Of a stretch of 64,000 bases of DNA, positions 59,923-64,000 are shown one piece after another. Each line of letters starts with the position of its first letter. Positions within the stretch are counted from its first letter, which is position 1. A program made the position numbers and the translations under genes. A model generated the notes under the pieces. The model was not told the origin of the DNA and searched no databases. It worked only from the letters and a program-made list of their open reading frames with translations. Where the stretch lies: positions 1,364,001 through 1,428,000 of the forward strand of contig NZ_NEVT01000003.1 of the NCBI RefSeq assembly GCF_002261345.1, written 5' to 3'. The stretch comes from Bordetella genomosp. 2 (GTDB lineage: Bacteria > Pseudomonadota > Gammaproteobacteria > Burkholderiales > Burkholderiaceae_B).

Positions 59923-60594
59923 CTAGGCTTGCGCCGGCCTGGCGGCGCGGCTCGCTTCGTATTCGCGGAACGGCCGCAATTGGTCGGCCAGCGCCTTGCG
60001 GAACGCCGCGCGCGCTTCGCAGCGCGCCTGGTAGGCCGCCAGCGCGGGACGGTCCGATACCAGTGTGGTGTGGCGCAGGATGCGCAGCACGCTGGTCATC
60101 ATCAAGTCGCCCGCAGTGAAGCGGTCTTCCAGGTAATCGCGCCCGCCCAGCCACTCCTGCAATTCGTCCAGGCGCTTGCGGACGGCCTGTTCCGCCGTGG
60201 GCCGGGCGGCTGCCGCCCAAGGCTGGTCGGCGTGGAACAGGTCCAGCCCCGCCAGGTGCTGGATGGGTGGCTCCAGTGTGTTGAGCGCGGCCAGGACCCA
60301 GGCGCGGGCGCGCGCGCCCTGGCGGGCGTCGCGCGGCATCAGCGCCTCGCTGCGCCCGGCGATCTCCAGCACGATGGCGCCGGACTCGAACAACTGGAGG
60401 CCGTCTTCCTCGATGGCCGGTACCTGCCCGAACGGCTGCAGCGCGCGGTATGCCGGACTGGCCTGGTCGGCCGGGCCGATCAGGCGTTCCCGGTAGGCGA
60501 TGCCGGCTTCTTCCAGGGCCCAGCGCGCGCGCAGGTCGCGCACCAGGCCTTGGGCGAACGGCGGGACCCAGCGGAATGCGGTCAGGGTCATCAT
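59923..60594 (-). CDS. glutathione S-transferase family protein
   Basis: A 223-residue GST: LTAFRWVPPFAQGLVRDLRA, ERLIGPADQASPAYRALQPF, GQVPAIEEDGLQLFESGAIV, then the helical domain with DRFTAGDLMMTSVLRILRHT. There is no clear N-terminal Cys or Ser; a catalytic residue is uncertain. It is the last gene of a three-gene run with an AHSA1-like protein and an ArsR regulator, 15 bp apart, an arrangement common for small detoxification cassettes. Confidence 0.92.
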   Translation of the reverse strand: MMTLTAFRWVPPFAQGLVRDLRARWALEEAGIAYRERLIGPADQASPAYRALQPFGQVPAIEEDGLQLFESGAIVLEIAGRSEALMPRDARQGARARAWVLAALNTLEPPIQHLAGLDLFHADQPWAAAARPTAEQAVRKRLDELQEWLGGRDYLEDRFTAGDLMMTSVLRILRHTTLVSDRPALAAYQARCEARAAFRKALADQLRPFREYEASRAARPAQA

Positions 60595-60609
60595 GGGCCG
60601 ATCCTCCGG

Positions 60610-61035
60610 TCAGGCGGCGTAGTGCCGCACAAGTTTGTCGAGCGCGCCGCCCCAGCCGCTTTCGTGGCTGCGCGCGGTGGCCTCGTCGCGCAGGCCGTCG
60701 TGGGTGAAGGTGAGTTCGGTGCCGCTGTCGATGGCGCGCAGGGCGACCACCACGCGCGAGTCGGGGCCCGCGGCGTCGTCCGACCAGCGCCAGCTCATTT
60801 CCAGGTGGTGGGGCGGCTCGACCCGCAAGTATTCGCCGCTGCTTTCGTGCTCGCTGCCATCGAGCATGCGGAAGCGCACCCGGAAGCGGCCGCCGACCCG
60901 CACGTCGGTTTCGGCCAGCAGGACGGGGCCGTCGTCGGGGCCCCACCAATGGGAAATGCCTTCGGGCGTGGTGAGCGCCTCGAACACGGTGGCGGGTTGC
61001 GCATTGATGCGCCGTATCAGGGTGAGGCTGGTCAT
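60610..61035 (-). CDS. SRPBCC/AHSA1-domain protein
   Basis: A 141-residue protein of the START/Bet v1-like fold: LTLIRRINAQPATVFEALTT, GISHWWGPDDGPVLLAETDV, GGRFRVRFRMLDGSEHES, TELTFTHDGLRDEATARSHE, SGWGGALDKLVRH. The family binds small lipophilic ligands. ATG 61035 overlaps the ArsR stop by 4 bases, so the pair is coupled, a widespread ArsR-AHSA1 unit. Confidence 0.9.
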   Translation of the reverse strand: MTSLTLIRRINAQPATVFEALTTPEGISHWWGPDDGPVLLAETDVRVGGRFRVRFRMLDGSEHESSGEYLRVEPPHHLEMSWRWSDDAAGPDSRVVVALRAIDSGTELTFTHDGLRDEATARSHESGWGGALDKLVRHYAA

Positions 61036-61385
61036 GGCTTGCGGCTCCTTTGGGCGGTTTCGCGGCTTTCCGCGTAGGCGGCCAGGCGGTCGAGGCTGCG
61101 GTTCCAGAAGTGCTCGTAGCGGCGCAGCCAGTCCAGCGCTCCCTGCATGGGAGCGGGGGACAGGCGCACCGTGACGGTGCGGCCGACCTTGATGCGCTCG
61201 ATGAGGCCGGCCTCGTCGAGCACGTCCAGATGCTTCATGACCGCCGGCAGCTTGATGGCGAACGGCTGCGCCAGCTGGCTGACCGTGGCGTCGCCTTCGC
61301 GCTCGAGCCGGGCGAGGATGGCCCGGCGGGTCGGGTCGACCAGCGCCGCGAATGTCTGGTCAAGGGGATCTGAATACTTCACCAT
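61032..61385 (-). CDS. ArsR-family regulator
   Basis: A 117-residue winged-helix protein: LDQTFAALVDPTRRAILARL, DATVSQLAQPFAIKLPAVMK, HLDVLDEAGLIERIKVGRTV, then RLSPAPMQGALDWLRRYEHF. No metal-binding Cys cluster, as usual for AHSA1-linked members. ATG 61385 is centred in a 24-bp palindrome, so binding there could block transcription or translation start. It precedes the AHSA1-like and GST genes. Confidence 0.92.
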   Translation of the reverse strand: MVKYSDPLDQTFAALVDPTRRAILARLEREGDATVSQLAQPFAIKLPAVMKHLDVLDEAGLIERIKVGRTVTVRLSPAPMQGALDWLRRYEHFWNRSLDRLAAYAESRETAQRSRKP

Positions 61386-61397
61386 GTGGTGAAGTAT
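61374..61397. promoter_or_regulatory. palindrome over the ArsR start codon
   Basis: ATACTTCACCA (61374-61384) and TGGTGAAGTAT (61387-61397) are perfect 11-bp complements around TG. The minus-strand start ATG (61385-61383) lies at its centre. A likely operator for autoregulation. Confidence 0.6.
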
Positions 61398-61488
61398 CGG
61401 CGTGGCCGCGAGGCTTGTCAAGCGCGGTCGTTCGCGGGCGTGTCACATGGGCGGACTAGATTGGCGGGATCCCCGGGGAGCCGCGCCG

Positions 61489-62532
61489 ATGAACCTGTCC
61501 CGCCTGACGATCGCCACCTTCAACCTGTACAACCTGAACCAGCCGGGCCGGCCCATCTACACCAACAAAAAGGGCTGGAGCCGCGCCGAATACGAGCGCA
61601 AGATCGAATGGACCGCCCGGCAGTTGCGCGAGCTGGAGTCGGATGTATTCGGTTTCCAGGAGCTGTGGCACGCGGACTCGCTGGCGGAGGCGGTCGAGGC
61701 GGCCGGCATGGCAGGGGATTACGCCGTGCTGGCGCCGGCCGATGCCGATGGCTCCGGCATTGTGTGCGCGGCGCTGGTGCGCAAGGGGCTGCTGAGCGGC
61801 GAGGCGGAGTGGATCAACGATTTTCCCGCCGGCTTCGTGCTGCATTCGAGCGGCGACGACCCCCAGACGCCGCTGATCGAGGTCAATATCGGCGGGTTCT
61901 CGCGCCCGGTGCTGCATTTCACCATCAAGCCGCGCAAGGCCGAGCCGGATGTGCACGTCTACGTGTGCCACTTCAAGTCCAAGGCCGAGACCAAGGTGTA
62001 CAACGAAGACTGGTTCAAGGACGACAAGGATTTCTACGGCAAGCACCAGAAGAACCTCGGCGCGGCCTTGTCCACCATCCGCCGCACGGCGGAGGCCGCG
62101 GCGCTGCGGTTCCTGTTGACCGAGCAGATGAAAGGCACCGACGTGCCGGTGATCGTGCTGGGGGACATCAACGACGGCCAGCACAGCAATACGGCCAACA
62201 TCCTGACCGAGCAGCCGCGCTACCTGGTGGGCGAGTCGCGCGGCGGCGGCGACGCGGTGCTGTACGCGGCGCAGACCCTGCAGGAATATCGCGACACGCG
62301 CGATGTGTACTACACCCACGTATTCCAGGACATGCGCGAGTCGCTCGACCATATCCTGGTGAGCCAGGAGTTCTACGACAACAGCCGCAAGCGGCGCTGG
62401 ATCTTCGACGGCATGGTGGTCAACAACGACCACCTCAACTTCGACGATCACAAGGCGCGCGGCACCAACGATCACGGGATCATCCGCGCCGCGTTCAAAT
62501 ACCGGCCGGCGGAGCGCCACGAGGTCGCCTGA
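61489..62532 (+). CDS. endonuclease/exonuclease/phosphatase family protein
   Basis: A 347-residue metal-dependent hydrolase fold: LTIATFNLYNLNQPGRPIYT, ESDVFGFQELWHADSLAEAV (Glu ligand), VIVLGDINDGQHSNTANILT (Asp/Asn), and SLDHILVSQEFYD with NDHGIIRAAF (catalytic His). Members act on nucleic acids or phospholipids; no secretion signal is visible, so probably cytosolic. The ATG at 61489 is preferred over a longer upstream frame. Monocistronic. Confidence 0.88.
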   Translation: MNLSRLTIATFNLYNLNQPGRPIYTNKKGWSRAEYERKIEWTARQLRELESDVFGFQELWHADSLAEAVEAAGMAGDYAVLAPADADGSGIVCAALVRKGLLSGEAEWINDFPAGFVLHSSGDDPQTPLIEVNIGGFSRPVLHFTIKPRKAEPDVHVYVCHFKSKAETKVYNEDWFKDDKDFYGKHQKNLGAALSTIRRTAEAAALRFLLTEQMKGTDVPVIVLGDINDGQHSNTANILTEQPRYLVGESRGGGDAVLYAAQTLQEYRDTRDVYYTHVFQDMRESLDHILVSQEFYDNSRKRRWIFDGMVVNNDHLNFDDHKARGTNDHGIIRAAFKYRPAERHEVA

Positions 62533-62624
62533 GGGCCGCGCCCGCCCCGGCGCGGTACCATTGCATCCGGGCCTGACCGGCGCGGTGCCGGCAGGCGGGT
62601 ATTCGTGGCGAGGAACAGGGTGGC

Positions 62625-63038
62625 ATGACCGACACGCAGGGCGGCGCCGGGCAGCGCGGGCGCTGGAAACGCGGGGCCTATATGGCCCTGGGCATGCTGA
62701 TGCTGGCCCTGGCCCTGATCGGCGCGGCGCTGCCCATCATGCCCAGCACCATCTTCGTGATCCTGGCGGCCGCCTGCTTCGGCCGCGCCTCGCCACGCTG
62801 GGAAGCCTATTTGCTGCGGCATCCGCGCTTCGGACCGGCCTTGGTGGCATGGCGCGAGCAGGGCGCGATCTCGGCGCGCGGCAAGGCGTTCGCGGTGGCT
62901 GGCATCGCGCTCGGGCTGGCCGTGTTCTGGTATACCTCCCGGCCGGTCTGGTGGCTGGGCGCGCTGGTCAGCGCCTTCATGGCGGGCTGCGCGCTCTGGC
63001 TGCTGAGCCGGCCCGCGCCGCGCGAGGACCGGACATGA
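62625..63038 (+). CDS. DUF454 (YbaN-like) inner-membrane protein
   Basis: A 137-residue protein with three to four helices: YMALGMLMLALALIGAALPI, MPSTIFVILAAACFGRASPR, WEAYLLRHPRFGPALVAWRE, GKAFAVAGIALGLAVFWYTS. The LPxxPTxxF-like stretch at LPIMPSTIF and LLRHPRFGP are hallmarks of DUF454. Function is unknown. Its stop overlaps the ATG of the acetyltransferase (ATGA). Confidence 0.88.
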   Translation: MTDTQGGAGQRGRWKRGAYMALGMLMLALALIGAALPIMPSTIFVILAAACFGRASPRWEAYLLRHPRFGPALVAWREQGAISARGKAFAVAGIALGLAVFWYTSRPVWWLGALVSAFMAGCALWLLSRPAPREDRT

Positions 63039-63583
63039 CATTCATCGTGACGCCGGCGCGGCCGCAGGACCTGCCCGAATTGCCGCATATCGAGGCGCTG
63101 GCGCTGGCGCTGCTGGCCGGTCATCCCGCCCACGAGATATTCGGCCGCCATGCCACGCCGGTCGACGACTTCGCCGCCGGGCTGCGGCGCGATTGCCTGT
63201 GGGTGGCGCGCCTGGATCCCGCCGGGCCGCCGGTCGGCCATGTGCTGGCGGGCGAGCTGGATGGCGATTTCCACATCCAGCAAATGGACGTGTCGCCCGC
63301 ACAGGGCCGGCGCGGCATCGGCCGCGCGTTGCTGGAACACGCCTGCGACGTGGCGCGGGCGCGCGGCTACCGGCATGCCGTACTGACCACGCTGGCCGAT
63401 GTGCCCTGGAATGCGCCGTTCTATGCCAGCGCCGGCTTTCGTCCGCTGGCGCCGGCCGATTGGGGCGCCGGCCTGCGCGCCGTCATGCGTCACGAACGGA
63501 CGCTGGGCTTTCCGATGCGCCTGCGCGTGGCGATGCGGCGCGACCTGGCGGCGGAGCAGGCTCAGCCGCCCGCCTCGACGTAG
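63035..63583 (+). CDS. GNAT-family N-acetyltransferase
   Basis: A 182-residue acetyltransferase: HVLAGELDGDFHIQQMDVSP, AQGRRGIGRALLEHACDVAR (acetyl-CoA pyrophosphate loop), YRHAVLTTLADVPWNAPFYA, SAGFRPLAPADWGAGLRAVM. The substrate is unknown. It is coupled to the DUF454 gene by a 4-base overlap, and its 3' end overlaps the convergent SMR gene by 22 bp. Confidence 0.9.
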   Translation: MTFIVTPARPQDLPELPHIEALALALLAGHPAHEIFGRHATPVDDFAAGLRRDCLWVARLDPAGPPVGHVLAGELDGDFHIQQMDVSPAQGRRGIGRALLEHACDVARARGYRHAVLTTLADVPWNAPFYASAGFRPLAPADWGAGLRAVMRHERTLGFPMRLRVAMRRDLAAEQAQPPAST

Positions 63584-63885
63584 CGCAGCCCGATCAGGCC
63601 GGCGGCGGTGATGGCCAGGAACAGCAGCCGCTGCCAATGCATGCTTTCACCGAAGGCGGCGATGCCGATGACGACCAGGCCGAGCGCGCCCAGCCCGGTC
63701 CAGATGGCGTAGGCGGTGCCGACAGGCAGCGTCTGCAAGGCCTTGGCCAGCAGATAGATGCTGCCCAGCCCGGCGCCGACCGCTACCGCGCTGGGCAGCG
63801 CGCGCGTCCAGCCCTCGTTCAGCTTCAGCGCCACCCCCATGACGATTTCCAGGCCGGCGGCCGCCAGCAGCATGAGCCATGCCAT
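63562..63885 (-). CDS. SMR-family small multidrug/guanidinium-type transporter
   Basis: A 107-residue four-helix membrane protein: MAWLMLLAAAGLEIVMGVAL (conserved Glu14-like position near residue 13), SIYLLAKALQTLPVGTAYAI, WTGLGALGLVVIGIAAFGES. The conserved WTGLGA segment and Glu are typical of EmrE/SugE proteins. It lies 2 bp after the GST stop on the same strand. Its C-terminus overlaps the end of the convergent acetyltransferase gene. Confidence 0.93.
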   Translation of the reverse strand: MAWLMLLAAAGLEIVMGVALKLNEGWTRALPSAVAVGAGLGSIYLLAKALQTLPVGTAYAIWTGLGALGLVVIGIAAFGESMHWQRLLFLAITAAGLIGLRYVEAGG

Positions 63886-63887
63886 GT

Positions 63888-64000
63888 TCAGGCCTGCGCC
63901 GGCTGGTCGTCGCGCGCGGCGGCCAGGGCCTGCCGCACCGCGGGGCGCGCCTCGATGCGTTGCAGCCAGTCGCGCAGGCGCGGGTAGGGGGCCAGGTCCA
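63888..64000 (-). CDS. 3' end of a glutathione S-transferase gene, rest outside window
   Basis: The last 37 codons read DLAPYPRLRDWLQRIEARPA, then VRQALAAARDDQPAQA and stop at 63888. The YPxLxxWxxRIxARPAV pattern is the common C-terminal helix of GSTs. The gene enters from the right edge on the minus strand and precedes the SMR gene by 2 bp. Confidence 0.7.
   Translation of the reverse strand, partial: DLAPYPRLRDWLQRIEARPAVRQALAAARDDQPAQA

Overview
Organism. The window is high-GC betaproteobacterial chromosome, most likely Bordetella or a close Alcaligenaceae relative. This rests on guaB-guaA, two tricarboxylate-binding (Bug/TctC type) periplasmic receptors beside sugar-acid or CoA catabolic genes, many LysR/TetR/HxlR regulators, and short GTGTCAGACAC repeats near 59.8 kb that I associate from memory with Bordetella genomes. 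The genus is an inference.

Layout. 1-4657: end of a glycosyltransferase, a DUF2239 gene, then guaB and guaA. 4643-16816: a mobile island of about 12.2 kb inserted at the last codons of guaA. It is bounded by a 15-bp direct repeat (14/15 identical). It carries a tyrosine integrase, an AlpA-like regulator, IncQ-like repA/repC with four 21-bp iterons, an orphan trbJ/small protein/trbL/membrane-protein set from a type IV secretion system, a TraD-like protein, an IncP-like oriT with TraJ but no relaxase, and a cargo pair: an OLD-family ATPase/Toprim protein plus a PD-(D/E)XK nuclease-like protein. A frameshifted antitoxin remnant sits just inside the right end. A probable relaxase remnant lies just outside it. 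The layout recalls the guaA-targeting GIsul2 family, from memory.

17.3-24.9 kb: HxlR/NTF2-like/SDR cassette, ParD-like/methionine aminopeptidase pair, amino acid permease, and an HxlR/MFS divergent pair. 23.7-29.7 kb: LacI regulator and a sugar-acid operon (Bug receptor, HpcH/HpaI aldolase, IlvD/Edd dehydratase, mandelate racemase/enolase-family protein). 29.7-36.2 kb: a second Bug receptor, LysR, an unusual fusion of an ADP-forming acyl-CoA ligase to a DUF1254/DUF1214 domain, and an SDR. 36.2-49.6 kb: one minus-strand run of twelve genes (three enoyl-CoA hydratases, an acyl-CoA ligase, a five-gene Dpp/Opp transporter, an FAD amine oxidase, an aldehyde dehydrogenase, TetR) that reads as uptake and CoA-dependent breakdown of an amine or peptide-like compound. 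Its dppD-like gene has an in-frame TAG that removes the conserved C-terminus. 49.9-64.0 kb: ordinary accessory metabolism, efflux and small regulators, many with clear palindromic operators.

How it fits. Within the island, the replication operon and the trb operon start with nearly the same 39-nt leader and share TGTCC-N17/18-GGACA elements, so one regulator probably controls both. The most attractive candidates for something undescribed are the OLD/PD-(D/E)XK cargo pair, the orphan TrbJ/TrbL module with its shared C-terminal peptide, the helically phased decamer array beside oriT, and the ligase-DUF1254 fusion.
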